Part shown: in pieces, positions 36,546 to 45,126 of the stretch
Layout of the letters: every line of letters begins with the position of its first letter
How positions within the stretch are numbered: the stretch's first letter is position 1
Assembly: GCF_000980875.1 (NCBI RefSeq)
Contig: NZ_LAYO01000106.1
Span: 1-64,000 of the forward strand
Direction of reading: 5' to 3'
Origin: Leucobacter sp. Ag1
Lineage (GTDB): Bacteria; Actinomycetota; Actinomycetes; Actinomycetales; Microbacteriaceae
Length of the DNA stretch: 64,000 nt
Translations under genes and position numbers: made by a program
Notes under the pieces: model-generated
Told to the model about the DNA's origin: nothing
Database searches by the model: none
What the model saw: only the letters and a program-made list of their open reading frames with translations

Positions 36546-36610
36546 CTTGCCGCGCAGGATGGCGGGGCTTGCCGCGCAGGATGACGGGGCTTGCCGCGCT
36601 GGATGACGGC
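36529..36610. repeat. 22-bp tandem repeat, 3.5 units
   Basis: The unit CGCGCAGGATGACGGGGC-TTGC occurs at 36529-36550, 36551-36572 (one change) and 36573-36594, followed by a partial unit. Each unit is half of the adjacent REP-like palindrome, so the array probably grew from it. It ends 7 nt before the stop of the hydantoinase gene. Confidence 0.75.
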
Positions 36611-36616
36611 TCGGGA

Positions 36617-38176
36617 TCAGACGAGCCGCCCGGCCGCGCGGGCGCGGACGATCACGGTGTCCTCCATGTAGGCGACGGGCAGCTCCTCCAGCGCGAGCAC
36701 CTCGACCGTCTCGGCGGCCGCCCCGGCCGCGACGGCGCGCTCGACCGCCTCGGCGCGGACGGCGTCCACGGCCTCCTGGCGGGAGGTCTCGCGCAGCGAG
36801 AACACCCGTTCCGCCTGTCCGGCGACGTCGCCGAGGGCCGCGCCCACGGCGTTCGCCGCGCCCGCGTGGTCGGGCCGGATCACCGCGGAGACGCCTGCGA
36901 GGCCATCGGGGGAGATCACGGATCCGCCGCCGACGAGCACGATGGGCACGGGGGCCGCGCTCGGCTTCATGCGGTCGATCGACTCCTCGAGCAGCGCGCG
37001 GATCGCGGCCTCACTCGCCTCGCGCAGCCGCGGCTCGACGGAGACCGGACGTCCGCCGGTGATCTCGAGGCGCCCGCCCGCGACCGCGATGTCGGTCGTG
37101 GTCAGCGTGCCCCCGCCGAACACGAGCGCCTCGCTCGTGATGCGGAAGCCGACGCTGTCGGGACCGAGCACGATGGGGTCCGTGCCGGAGGCCCCGGTCC
37201 CACCGGTGCCGCGCACGACGGTTCCGCCGCCGAGCCCGACCGAGAGCACGTCGGGCATGCGGAAGTTGGTGCGGATCCCGCCGATCTCGGCCGCGTGCGC
37301 CGACTGGCGGGGGAAGCCGCCGACGAGCACGCCGATGTCGGTCGTGGTGCCGCCGATGTCGACCACGAGCGCGTCGCCCACTCCGCTGAGGTGCGCGGCA
37401 CCGCGGATCGAGTTGGTCGGCCCGCAGCCGATGGTCAGCACGGGGAACCGCAGCGCGAAGTCGAGTCGCATGAGCGTGCCGTCGTTCTGGCCGAAGTAGA
37501 TGTCGGCGTCGATCCCGTGCGCATCGAGCGACTCGCGGAATCCGTCGGCCATGCGGCCGAGCGTACGCACGAGCGCCGCGTTCAGGATCGTGGCGTTCTC
37601 GCGCTCCAGGAGCCCGATGGATCCGATCTCGGCCGAACGGGAGACGGGCAGCCCGAGCTCCTCCTCGGCGATCTCGGCCGCGCGCAGTTCGTGCGCGTCG
37701 GCGACGGGGGAGAAGACGCCGACCACGGCGACCGCGTCGACGGCCCCGCGCATCTCGGCGCAGGCGGCCCGCACGGCGGCCTCGTCGAGCGCGCTGATCT
37801 CCCGTCCGTCGAACTCGTTGCCGCCGGCGATCACGAAGGCCGGGCCCGCGACGGCGTCGCGCAGTTCCCGAGGCCAGCCCTCGAACGGCGGCACGGCCGT
37901 GGTCGCGGGGCCGCCGATGCGGAGGACCCCGACCCGGCCGAGTCCGCGACGCTCGACGATCGCGTTGGTGCAGTGGGTGGTGCCGAGCATCGCCGCACGC
38001 ACCTCGGACGCCGGGATCCCCGAAGCCTCCAGCACGCGGTCGATCGCTCGGGCGACGCCGTCGCCCGAGTCGGCCTCGGTCGGCGACTTGATCGAGGCGA
38101 CGACCTCCAGCCGCTCGTCCAGCACGACGGCGTCGGTGTTGGTGCCGCCGACGTCGATCCCGATCCGGTAGCTCAT
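36617..38176 (-). CDS. Hydantoinase/oxoprolinase family protein
   Basis: A 519-residue protein of the HyuA-type ATP-dependent amidohydrolase family, with the actin-like nucleotide fold: IGIDVGGTNTDAVV at the N terminus, LGTTHCTNAIVER, and DIGGTTTDIGVLVGG in the middle. At about 520 residues it is the shorter form found beside DUF917 proteins rather than the 700-residue HyuA. It would open a cyclic amide or similar ring in an imported compound (inference). It is the last gene of a four-gene operon; its ATG overlaps the DUF917 stop by 4 nt. Confidence 0.88.
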   Translation of the reverse strand: MSYRIGIDVGGTNTDAVVLDERLEVVASIKSPTEADSGDGVARAIDRVLEASGIPASEVRAAMLGTTHCTNAIVERRGLGRVGVLRIGGPATTAVPPFEGWPRELRDAVAGPAFVIAGGNEFDGREISALDEAAVRAACAEMRGAVDAVAVVGVFSPVADAHELRAAEIAEEELGLPVSRSAEIGSIGLLERENATILNAALVRTLGRMADGFRESLDAHGIDADIYFGQNDGTLMRLDFALRFPVLTIGCGPTNSIRGAAHLSGVGDALVVDIGGTTTDIGVLVGGFPRQSAHAAEIGGIRTNFRMPDVLSVGLGGGTVVRGTGGTGASGTDPIVLGPDSVGFRITSEALVFGGGTLTTTDIAVAGGRLEITGGRPVSVEPRLREASEAAIRALLEESIDRMKPSAAPVPIVLVGGGSVISPDGLAGVSAVIRPDHAGAANAVGAALGDVAGQAERVFSLRETSRQEAVDAVRAEAVERAVAAGAAAETVEVLALEELPVAYMEDTVIVRARAAGRLV

Positions 38177-39300
38177 GCGCGGGCCTCCTCGGCCCGCAGC
38201 GCGAGCTCCTCGATCGGCTCGTACGCGACGTCGTAGCCGAAGTACTGCGGACCCGCGGTCGCGAGCCCGATCTCGGTGCGCCACTGCGGGTGGCACGGGA
38301 ACGCCACGACGGTGACGCGGGCGCCGTAGCGCAGCGTCTCGGTAGTGATGGGGTGCCCGGTCGACTGATCGAGCACTGCGATGAGGTCGGGGGTGACCGC
38401 GGCGAGCACGCCGTCGCGGCGGCCGAGCAGCATCTCGTTCTGGAAATCGAGCTCGAAGCCCGCGCCTCGATCGTCCCCGGTCCCGGCGAGGATCGCACGG
38501 CCCCGGGTGAAGCCGCCCGAGACGGCGCGCTCGATCTCGCTCACCTTGCCGTCGAACAGGCGGGTGCCGCCGAGCTCGTCGAGCATGCGGCCGATGCGCT
38601 CCTCGTCGCGCAGCTCGGAGCCGAGCAGCAGCTCGCCGATGCGGCGCGCGGTGCTCAGCGTTCCGGGGATCGCGACGTCGCGCACCACGGAGCCCGGGTA
38701 CGCGTAGTCGATCATGGTGGCGGATCCGCCCATCTCGAACGACAGCACGCGCGCGAGCCGCTCGGACCAGGCGCAGTTCACCGGTCGCGAGAGCACGGCG
38801 TTGCCCTGCGCGTCGACGAGCACTGTGGCGCCCGGGCCGAGGCCGGCGAGGTGGTAGGTGACCATCTGCGCCTCGGGGAAGGCGCGGCCCATGGCGTCGC
38901 CGTCGACGATCGGCAGTCCGCGCTCGGCGGCGGCCGCGATCGGGATCAGCGAGTTGCCCCCGCCGATCTCGATCGGCATGATCGCCGCGACGCGCTGCCC
39001 CGTGCCCTGCTCGAGCAGGTCGATGGCGGCGACGAGCTCCTCGGCCGCGGCGATCTTCTCGATCGAGACCGAGGGCGCGCCGATCATGCCGACGGGCGCG
39101 ACGATCCCGTCGTCGTCCAGGTCGGTGACGGCGATGACCGGCACGGGGCCGTGCTCGCGGATCGCGCGCTTCGCGTGCAGCGCGCCGACGTGCGGGTCGC
39201 CGCCGCCGCCCGTGCCGAGCACGGCGGCGCCGATCGCGATCGCGTCGATGTCCTCCTCGGTGATGCGGGTCAGGGCGGTTCCGGTGCGGGCCGCGGTCAT
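38173..39300 (-). CDS. DUF917 family protein
   Basis: A 375-residue DUF917 protein, recognised by AIGAAVLGTGGGGDPHVGAL, EIGGGNSLIPI and VDGDAMGRAFPE. The function is not established. DUF917 proteins nearly always sit beside hydantoinase/oxoprolinase-type proteins and are thought to be their second subunit, as here. Both ends overlap neighbours by 4 nt (ATGA), suggesting 1:1 production with the hydantoinase. Confidence 0.9.
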   Translation of the reverse strand: MTAARTGTALTRITEEDIDAIAIGAAVLGTGGGGDPHVGALHAKRAIREHGPVPVIAVTDLDDDGIVAPVGMIGAPSVSIEKIAAAEELVAAIDLLEQGTGQRVAAIMPIEIGGGNSLIPIAAAAERGLPIVDGDAMGRAFPEAQMVTYHLAGLGPGATVLVDAQGNAVLSRPVNCAWSERLARVLSFEMGGSATMIDYAYPGSVVRDVAIPGTLSTARRIGELLLGSELRDEERIGRMLDELGGTRLFDGKVSEIERAVSGGFTRGRAILAGTGDDRGAGFELDFQNEMLLGRRDGVLAAVTPDLIAVLDQSTGHPITTETLRYGARVTVVAFPCHPQWRTEIGLATAGPQYFGYDVAYEPIEELALRAEEARA

Positions 39301-40745
39301 CGATCGATCCCCTTCGCGATCTCGGCGGCCGCGTGCAGGTCCGGCGCGGTCGCCTCGGTGATTCCGGTGGTCTTCGCGGTGCGCGCCTCCGCGTCGCCCG
39401 CGTCGCCCGCGTCGTCCGCGGCGGCGGTGCCGCGGTCGCGCCGCACGAGCCCGATGAGGGCGTGCGCGACGAACGCCGCGAGGATCGCATCGAGCGCCGG
39501 GATCGTGGTCAGGCTGAAGAGCCCGAGGCCGAGCCCGTTGCCCGGCTGCGTGGTGCAGACGCCCACGAGGCCGCCGATCGCCCAGGAGACGAAGGCCCAC
39601 GGATCGACGGCGGGCACGGCCGCGCTGCCCGCACGCAGTCGGCTCGAACGGCGGGCGAAGAACTCGGCGAGGTACACGCCGCCGTAGGGGGCGATGAACG
39701 TGCCCATGACCGAGATGAACGGGATGAACGCGTCGTAGATGCCGAACAGGGCCGCGGCGATCGCCACGATCCCGCCGATCACGGTCAGCGTGCGGCGGCT
39801 CATCCGGGTGAAGATCGTCGACAGGTTGAGGGCCGCCGAGTAGAGGTTGTTGGTGTTCGTGGTCCACTGCGCGAGCGTGAGCACGACGACGGCGATCACG
39901 CCGAGGCCGAGCATGAAGAACATGCGCATGAGGTCCTGGGCGCCCATCACGCGCGACAGCACGAGGGCGACGATCACGATGAGCGAGTTGCCGATGAAGA
40001 AGCCGATGAACCCGGCCGCCATCGCGTGCTTCGGGGTGCGCGCCCAGCGCGCGATATCGGGCGAGATGACGACGCCGAAGACGAAGATGCCCATGACCAG
40101 CGAGACCGCGCCGCCGAAGGTGAACTGCGGGGTCACCTCGGCGAAGAGCTGGCCGCTGCCGAACTGCACGAAGGCGAGCACCACGGCGAGGCCGAGCAGT
40201 GCGATGAGCAGCGGGACGGCCCACGAGCTGAGGCGCTCGATCGAGCGGTAGCCCCAGAGCGCGGTCAGCACCATGAGCGCGCCGCCGATCACGGTGAACA
40301 CCTGCACGGGGACGTCGACGTGCAGGAGCTCGTCGACCGCGATGCGGGCGTTGTCGGCGAAGAATCCGGTCTGCACGCCGAACCAGCCGAGCGACGAGAT
40401 CGCCATCGCGATCGAGATCACGCGACCGCCGGCCCGTCCGAAGACGGTGCGGGCGATGACCGAGCTGGTGAAGCCCGTGGCCGCGCCCACGTAGGTGCAG
40501 GCCATGGCCAGTACGCCCAGCAGGATCGAACCGATGATCGTCGCGGCGAGGGCCTCGCCGAAGGGGAGACCGGCGCCGAGCTGGACGCCCATGATGGTGC
40601 CCGAGAGGTCGATGCCGATGGCGATCCAGATGCCGGCGATGGGCAGCCAGCCCTTGCGCTCCTCGGCGGGGACGACGCCCTGCTCGTAGTCGGAGCGGCC
40701 GCTGCTCTGCGGCGCTTCTGGTGCGGTGGACGGGGGAGTAGTCAT
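39297..40745 (-). CDS. NCS1 family nucleobase/hydantoin permease
   Basis: A 482-residue transporter with about 12 hydrophobic segments, related to CodB-type cytosine/purine/allantoin permeases. Landmarks are IAIGIDLSGTIMGVQLGAGL near the first helix, IARTVFGRAGGRVIS, and SPDIARWARTPKHA. It most likely brings in the cyclic substrate used by the hydantoinase/DUF917 pair. The C-terminal 50 residues are Ala/Asp/Thr-rich and cytoplasmic. The ATG overlaps the regulator stop by 4 nt. Confidence 0.9.
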   Translation of the reverse strand: MTTPPSTAPEAPQSSGRSDYEQGVVPAEERKGWLPIAGIWIAIGIDLSGTIMGVQLGAGLPFGEALAATIIGSILLGVLAMACTYVGAATGFTSSVIARTVFGRAGGRVISIAMAISSLGWFGVQTGFFADNARIAVDELLHVDVPVQVFTVIGGALMVLTALWGYRSIERLSSWAVPLLIALLGLAVVLAFVQFGSGQLFAEVTPQFTFGGAVSLVMGIFVFGVVISPDIARWARTPKHAMAAGFIGFFIGNSLIVIVALVLSRVMGAQDLMRMFFMLGLGVIAVVVLTLAQWTTNTNNLYSAALNLSTIFTRMSRRTLTVIGGIVAIAAALFGIYDAFIPFISVMGTFIAPYGGVYLAEFFARRSSRLRAGSAAVPAVDPWAFVSWAIGGLVGVCTTQPGNGLGLGLFSLTTIPALDAILAAFVAHALIGLVRRDRGTAAADDAGDAGDAEARTAKTTGITEATAPDLHAAAEIAKGIDR

Positions 40746-41344
40746 GGTCGGTTCTCCTGAACCGGGATCCCGAAGCCGAGTGCGGTGGCCAGCAGGTCCC
40801 AGGTGCGCGTGAGGTGCTCCGCGTAGAGCACGGGTTCGTAGTGCTTGAGCTGCAGGAACAGGCCGTCCATCAGGCAGGTGAAGTGCGCGGTGAAGGCGTC
40901 GGGATCGACGCGCGCGAACCTGCCCGCATCGCGTCCCTCGATGTAGGTGGCGCGGATGGCTTCGGCGAGCTCCTCGTCCCAGCGGCGGAAGACGCCGGAG
41001 GGATCGGTGCCGGCGGGGATGCCGCCGGTGATGGACCGGAGATGGAAGTCCACGAGTTCGGGGCGTTCCTGGTAGAACGCGGGAACCCCCGTCAGGATCT
41101 TGTGGAGCCGTTCGAGCGGGTCGAGCTCGCGCGATTCGGCGAGCAGTCGGGTGAAGTAGTCGCGGTGCTCGGCGATGGACCGGGTGTAGACCTCCACGTA
41201 GAGCTCCTCCTTGCCGGAGAAGTGCGCGTAGATCGACGGGGCCTTGATCCCGACGTCGGCGGCGATCTCCTTGAGGGAGGTCTCCGCATAGCCGGCTCGG
41301 GCGAATCGCTCGCGCGCGGCTGCGATGATCTGGGATCGGGTCAT
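40742..41344 (-). CDS. TetR family regulator of the permease/hydantoinase operon
   Basis: A 200-residue TetR-type repressor. The N-terminal HTH reads IAAARERFARAGYAETSLKEIAADVGIKAPSIYAHFSGKEEL in sense, with the usual KAPSIYAHF recognition helix. The C-terminal ligand domain is of the general TetR_C type. It is the first gene of the operon and overlaps the permease by 4 nt, so it most likely controls the operon in response to the transported compound. A palindromic operator lies just upstream. Confidence 0.92.
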   Translation of the reverse strand: MTRSQIIAAARERFARAGYAETSLKEIAADVGIKAPSIYAHFSGKEELYVEVYTRSIAEHRDYFTRLLAESRELDPLERLHKILTGVPAFYQERPELVDFHLRSITGGIPAGTDPSGVFRRWDEELAEAIRATYIEGRDAGRFARVDPDAFTAHFTCLMDGLFLQLKHYEPVLYAEHLTRTWDLLATALGFGIPVQENRP

Positions 41345-41354
41345 CTTCGAACCA

Positions 41355-41374
41355 CCTAACTAACCTTCGTTAGG
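41355..41374. promoter_or_regulatory. Probable TetR operator
   Basis: CCTAAC-N8-GTTAGG (41355-41360 and 41369-41374), with an inner TAAC-N4-GTTA (41361-41372), begins 10 nt upstream of the regulator ATG. The position fits autoregulation. CCTAAC/GTTAGG also resembles half of a DtxR box, so iron control is a weaker alternative. Confidence 0.55.
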
Positions 41375-41421
41375 CAACGGTAAGACCACTGGACCGCGTT
41401 GTCAACACGGGGATTGCGCGA

Positions 41422-42108
41422 CTACGGGAGGACGGGGAACTCGCGACCGCGATCCCAGTCGCCGCCCCAGCCGACCTCGGCGAAGAGCCGGGCGAGCAGC
41501 ATTCCGGTGAAGCCCCAGACCACGCGGCCGCCGAAGCGTTCGTCGAGCCGGAACGCCTCGCCGCGGAACTCGTCGCCCGCACGGCGCAGCACCGAGGTGC
41601 CGCGGGCCGCCGGGTCGAGCAGCTCGGCGACGGGCACGCGGAACACCTCGACCGATTCCGTGCGGTCGGCCGCCACCGCGCTCGGCAGACGCCACCAGCC
41701 GACCACCGGGGTCACGAGATTGCTGCTGACCGGTACCCAGATCTCGGGGAGCGTCCCGAGCACGTCGACGCCCGCGGGGTCGAGGCCGGTCTCCTCCCAC
41801 GCCTCTCGCAGGGCCGTCGCGGCGCGGTCGGCGTCGCCGGGCTCCACTCCGCCGCCCGGGAAGGCGATCTGGCCCGCGTGATGCCGCATGCCGTCGGCGC
41901 GACGCGTCAGCAGCACGTCCAGGGTCGGCGGCACCGCGGGGTCGGGCACCCGGCAGGGCACGTCGTCGAGGGTGCCGAACAGGATCAGGACCGCCGATCG
42001 CCGCGCGGGCCGTCCCGATTCGAGGGCTTGCGGGGTGATCGAGATGTCGAGCTCGGACGCGAGGGCGCGCTCGAGCTCGGCTCGCGCGTCCTCCGGGGTG
42101 CTCGGCAC
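41422..42108 (-). CDS. Nudix hydrolase, CoA diphosphatase type
   Basis: A 228-residue Nudix protein. The Nudix box runs from GGGVEPGD to REAWEETGL. The preceding LTRRADGMRHHAGQIAFPGG matches the CoA-pyrophosphatase (NudL/PCD1) extension (LL..R...HAGQ..FPGG). It would cleave CoA or acyl-CoA to 4'-phosphopantetheine derivatives. The GTG at 42108 is chosen; the gene begins 8 nt after the stop of the carboxylase epsilon gene, so it belongs to the same leftward operon. Confidence 0.88.
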   Translation of the reverse strand: MPSTPEDARAELERALASELDISITPQALESGRPARRSAVLILFGTLDDVPCRVPDPAVPPTLDVLLTRRADGMRHHAGQIAFPGGGVEPGDADRAATALREAWEETGLDPAGVDVLGTLPEIWVPVSSNLVTPVVGWWRLPSAVAADRTESVEVFRVPVAELLDPAARGTSVLRRAGDEFRGEAFRLDERFGGRVVWGFTGMLLARLFAEVGWGGDWDRGREFPVLP

Positions 42109-42116
42109 GGTCTCGA

Positions 42117-42392
42117 TCAGCCCTCGTGCAGCAGCTCGCTGATCCCCTCGGGGACCCGCTGGGAACGGGCCCAGGGCTCGCGGTCGCGGCGGGCGACCCG
42201 CTTCACCTGGGCGGTCTCCTCGGCACGCGACTCGGTCAGCACCGCGATCACCGCGGCGCGCTCGTGATCGCGCACGTCGCGGGTCACGAAGCGGAAATCG
42301 TCGCCGTGCAGGGTCGGATCGGGCGCGCCGATCTCCTCGCGCTTGGCGGCGTCGCGGGCAGCAGCGTCTGGCGGCAGCAGTTCGTCGTTCAC
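42117..42392 (-). CDS. Acyl-CoA carboxylase epsilon subunit
   Basis: A 91-residue small protein with a charged N terminus and the block RAAVIAVLTESRAEETAQVKR, the pattern (EE.AA..AVL) of actinobacterial AccE/PccE subunits. Epsilon subunits bind and activate the acyl-CoA carboxylase complex. It follows the beta subunit by 13 nt, which is the standard arrangement and the main support. Confidence 0.85.
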   Translation of the reverse strand: MNDELLPPDAAARDAAKREEIGAPDPTLHGDDFRFVTRDVRDHERAAVIAVLTESRAEETAQVKRVARRDREPWARSQRVPEGISELLHEG

Positions 42393-42405
42393 GTCGTCCT
42401 TCGGT

Positions 42406-44016
42406 CTAGAGCGGGATGTTGCCGTGCTTCTTGGCGGGCTGCTCGGTGCGCTTGCCGCGCAGTCCGCGGAGCGACTTGATGACCGCCAGGCGGGTGCCCG
42501 CGGGCTCGAGCACGTTATCGAGCTCGCCGCGCTCGGCGGCGAGGAACGGGCTCGTCACGTCGGCCGTGTACTTCGCGGTCAGCTCGGTACGCAGCGCCTC
42601 GACGTCCTCGCCGCGCTCGGCGGCCGCGGCCAGCTCCTTGCGGTAGAGGATGTTGACGGCGCCGGATCCGCCCATGACGGCGATCTCGGCGGTGGGCCAC
42701 GCGATGTTGAAGTCGGCGCCCATCTGCTTCGAGCCCATCACGATGTACGCACCGCCGTAGGCCTTGCGCGTGATGATCGTGACGAGGGGAACGGTCGCCT
42801 CGGCGTAGGCGTAGAGCAGCTTCGCCCCACGGCGGATCACGCCCTGCAGCTCCTGGTCGGTGCCGGGCAGGTAGCCGGGCACGTCCACGAGGGTGAGGAT
42901 CGGGATCGAGAACGCGTCGCAGAACCGCACGAAGCGGGCGGCCTTCTCGCTCGCGTCGATGTTGAGCGTGCCTGCCATCTGCGCCGGCTGGTTCGCGACG
43001 ATGCCGACGGTGCGGCCCTCGACGCGGCCGAAGCCGATCAGCATGTTGGGGGCGAACAGCGGCTGCACCTCGAGGAACTCGCCCGAGTCGAGGATCGCCT
43101 CGATGACGACCTTCATGTCGTAGGGCTGGTTCGGGCTGTCCGGGATGATCGTGTTGAGGCGGCGGTCGACGTCGGTGATCTCGAACGCGGTGTCGCTGTC
43201 GTAGACCGGGGCCTCGGCCAGGTTGTTGTCGGGCAGGTAGCTGATGAGCGACCGCGCGTAGTCGAGCGCGTCGTGCTCGTCGCTCGCGAGGTAGTGCGAG
43301 ACGCCGCTCGTCTTGTTGTGCGTGAGCGCGCCGCCCAGCTCCTCGAATCCGACCTCCTCGCCCGTGACGGTCTTGATGACGTCGGGGCCGGTGACGAACA
43401 TGTGGCTGGTCTGGTCGACCATGATCACGAAGTCGGTGAGGGCGGGGGAGTAGACCGCGCCGCCGGCCGACGGGCCCATGACGATCGAGATCTGCGGGAT
43501 GACGCCCGAGCACATGGTGTTCAGGCGGAAGATGTTCGCGTACTTCGAGAGGGCGACCACGCCCTCCTGGATGCGGGCCCCGCCCGAGTCGAGGATGCCG
43601 AGCACGGGGGCGCCGGTCTTGAGGGCGAACTCCATCGCCTTGACGATCTTCTCGCCGGCGACCTCGCCGAGCGATCCGCCGAAGGTCGTGAAGTCCTGCG
43701 AGTAGACGACGACCTGGCGGCCGTGGATGGTGCCCGCGCCGGTGACGACGGAGTCGCCGAACGGGCGGCTGTTCTCCATTCCGAAGCCCTGCGTGCGGTG
43801 CTTGACGTACTTGTCGAACTCGACGAAGCTGCCCGGATCGAGCAGCGCGGCGATGCGCTCGCGCGCCGTCATCTTGCCGCGGGGGTGCTGCTTCGCAGCT
43901 GCGGCGGCGTCGCGGTCGCCCACGGCCTCCTGGTACTTGCGCCGGTGGTCCGCGATGCGCGAGGCGGTCGTGGCGGCCGAGGGCTCGGTGGTCTCGGTGG
44001 CGTTCTCTGCAGTCAC
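42406..44016 (-). CDS. pccB: Acyl-CoA carboxylase beta subunit (carboxyltransferase)
   Basis: A 536-residue carboxyltransferase of the propionyl/acetyl-CoA carboxylase type. Landmarks are [19 protein letters not shown], the first oxyanion region [29 protein letters not shown], and the second oxyanion/CoA region [19 protein letters not shown]. It moves CO2 from biotin to the acyl-CoA to make (methyl)malonyl-CoA. Substrate preference cannot be fixed from sequence. The start is GTG at 44016. The epsilon subunit follows, and biotin ligase is divergent; the biotin-carrier alpha subunit is not in the window. Confidence 0.95.
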   Translation of the reverse strand: MTAENATETTEPSAATTASRIADHRRKYQEAVGDRDAAAAAKQHPRGKMTARERIAALLDPGSFVEFDKYVKHRTQGFGMENSRPFGDSVVTGAGTIHGRQVVVYSQDFTTFGGSLGEVAGEKIVKAMEFALKTGAPVLGILDSGGARIQEGVVALSKYANIFRLNTMCSGVIPQISIVMGPSAGGAVYSPALTDFVIMVDQTSHMFVTGPDVIKTVTGEEVGFEELGGALTHNKTSGVSHYLASDEHDALDYARSLISYLPDNNLAEAPVYDSDTAFEITDVDRRLNTIIPDSPNQPYDMKVVIEAILDSGEFLEVQPLFAPNMLIGFGRVEGRTVGIVANQPAQMAGTLNIDASEKAARFVRFCDAFSIPILTLVDVPGYLPGTDQELQGVIRRGAKLLYAYAEATVPLVTIITRKAYGGAYIVMGSKQMGADFNIAWPTAEIAVMGGSGAVNILYRKELAAAAERGEDVEALRTELTAKYTADVTSPFLAAERGELDNVLEPAGTRLAVIKSLRGLRGKRTEQPAKKHGNIPL

Positions 44017-44138
44017 GGGTGTCAGCCTAGCGCGCGACCCATGCCGCAGGTTGGAGGAGCGCTCTCAAGGAACCGGCGATTCCGCTGGAGGATTCCTCCA
44101 TCGGGCGGTGAGGAGGCCGCGCCGCTACGCTCGTTCGC

Positions 44139-44978
44139 ATGGACCTGCCCCGCACCCGCGCCCTGCTGCCCCGCGTCGAGTGGCGCGAGTCGTCGCCCTC
44201 GACCAACGCCGAACTGCGCGAGCTCGTGGCGAGCGAGCCGGGGCTCCCGAACGGCACGTTGCTCGCGACCACCGATCAGACGGCGGGGCGGGGGCGTCTC
44301 GGTCGCGGCTGGGTCACGCCGCCCGGCACGTCGATCGCGGCGTCGCTGCTGCTGCGCGGCCCGGGGATCCGCGAGGTCTCGGCCGCGCTCGGGCCGGGCT
44401 GGACGCCGCTCATCGCCGGATCCGCGGTGACGGACGCGCTGCAGGCCCGCTTCGCCGCGGACTCGGGGCTGCGCGTCGGCGTGAAGTGGCCGAACGACGT
44501 GCACGTGCGCGACGAGGAGGACGCGATCGCGGGGCGCCCGGGACGCAAGCTGTGCGGGATCCTCTGCGAGATGCTGCCCGACGGATCGGTGATCGTCGGC
44601 ACCGGACTCAACCTGCTGATCCCCGAGTGGGAGCTGCCCACCGACCGGGCGTCATCGCTGCTGGCGGCCGGCGCCGACGTGGGCGGCGCCGAATCGCTCG
44701 ACAGCGACGCCGGTCGGCAGCTCGCCGACGAGATTCTCGCCGCGGTGACGGGCGGGCTGCTGCGCCTCGTCGAACGTGCCTCGCAGGATCCCGGCGCCGT
44801 GCGGGCGCGCGTGCTGCGGCACTCGCTCACGCTCGGTTCGGAGGTGCGGGTGCACCTGGCCGATCGGGTGATCGACGGCCGAGCCCGCACCCTGTCGGAT
44901 GACGGCTCGCTCGTGGTCGATCTGCCGACCGGCGGCGAACTCGTCGTGTCGGCTGGCGACGTGGAGCACCTGCGGTAG
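44139..44978 (+). CDS. birA: Biotin--[acetyl-CoA-carboxylase] ligase
   Basis: A 279-residue class I biotin protein ligase without an N-terminal DNA-binding domain. The biotinyl-AMP loop is GRGRLGRGW, the catalytic lysine lies in KWPNDVHV, and KLCGILCEM and IVGTGLNL complete the active site. A small SH3-like C-terminal domain ends in VDLPTGGELVVSAGDVEHLR. It attaches biotin to the carrier subunit of acyl-CoA carboxylases, fitting its position divergent from the carboxylase beta and epsilon genes. Confidence 0.94.
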   Translation: MDLPRTRALLPRVEWRESSPSTNAELRELVASEPGLPNGTLLATTDQTAGRGRLGRGWVTPPGTSIAASLLLRGPGIREVSAALGPGWTPLIAGSAVTDALQARFAADSGLRVGVKWPNDVHVRDEEDAIAGRPGRKLCGILCEMLPDGSVIVGTGLNLLIPEWELPTDRASSLLAAGADVGGAESLDSDAGRQLADEILAAVTGGLLRLVERASQDPGAVRARVLRHSLTLGSEVRVHLADRVIDGRARTLSDDGSLVVDLPTGGELVVSAGDVEHLR

Positions 44979-45023
44979 ATCGACCGCGCCCGCCGGTCGG
45001 GCGCGTTCGCTCGATCAGCGGAT

Positions 45024-45115
45024 CCCGTCATCCTGCGCGACGGAGGAGTCGCAGGATCCTGCGACTCGCAAGCTCGCGCAGGATGACGGAGGTGCGATTC
45101 GCGCAGGATGACGGG
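45024..45115. repeat. Composite REP-like palindrome, copy B
   Basis: Outer arm CCCGTCATCCTGCGCGA at 45024, with its complement once near 45074-45088 and again, complete, at 45099-45115. The centre holds the perfect 22-bp palindrome at 45046-45067 (GAGTCGCAGGA and complement). It shares outer and inner words with the copy at 36471. It lies between the convergent birA and permease genes. Confidence 0.7.
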
Positions 45116-45126
45116 TCCGGAACCGC

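Noticed and set aside
36529-36610. CRISPR array
   Set aside because: The 22-bp units are directly adjacent with no spacers and derive from the neighbouring palindrome; no cas genes are present.
41355-41374. A second DtxR/IdeR box
   Set aside because: Only the half-site CCTAAC/GTTAGG matches; the centre and spacing differ, and the genes are not iron-related, so a TetR operator fits better.
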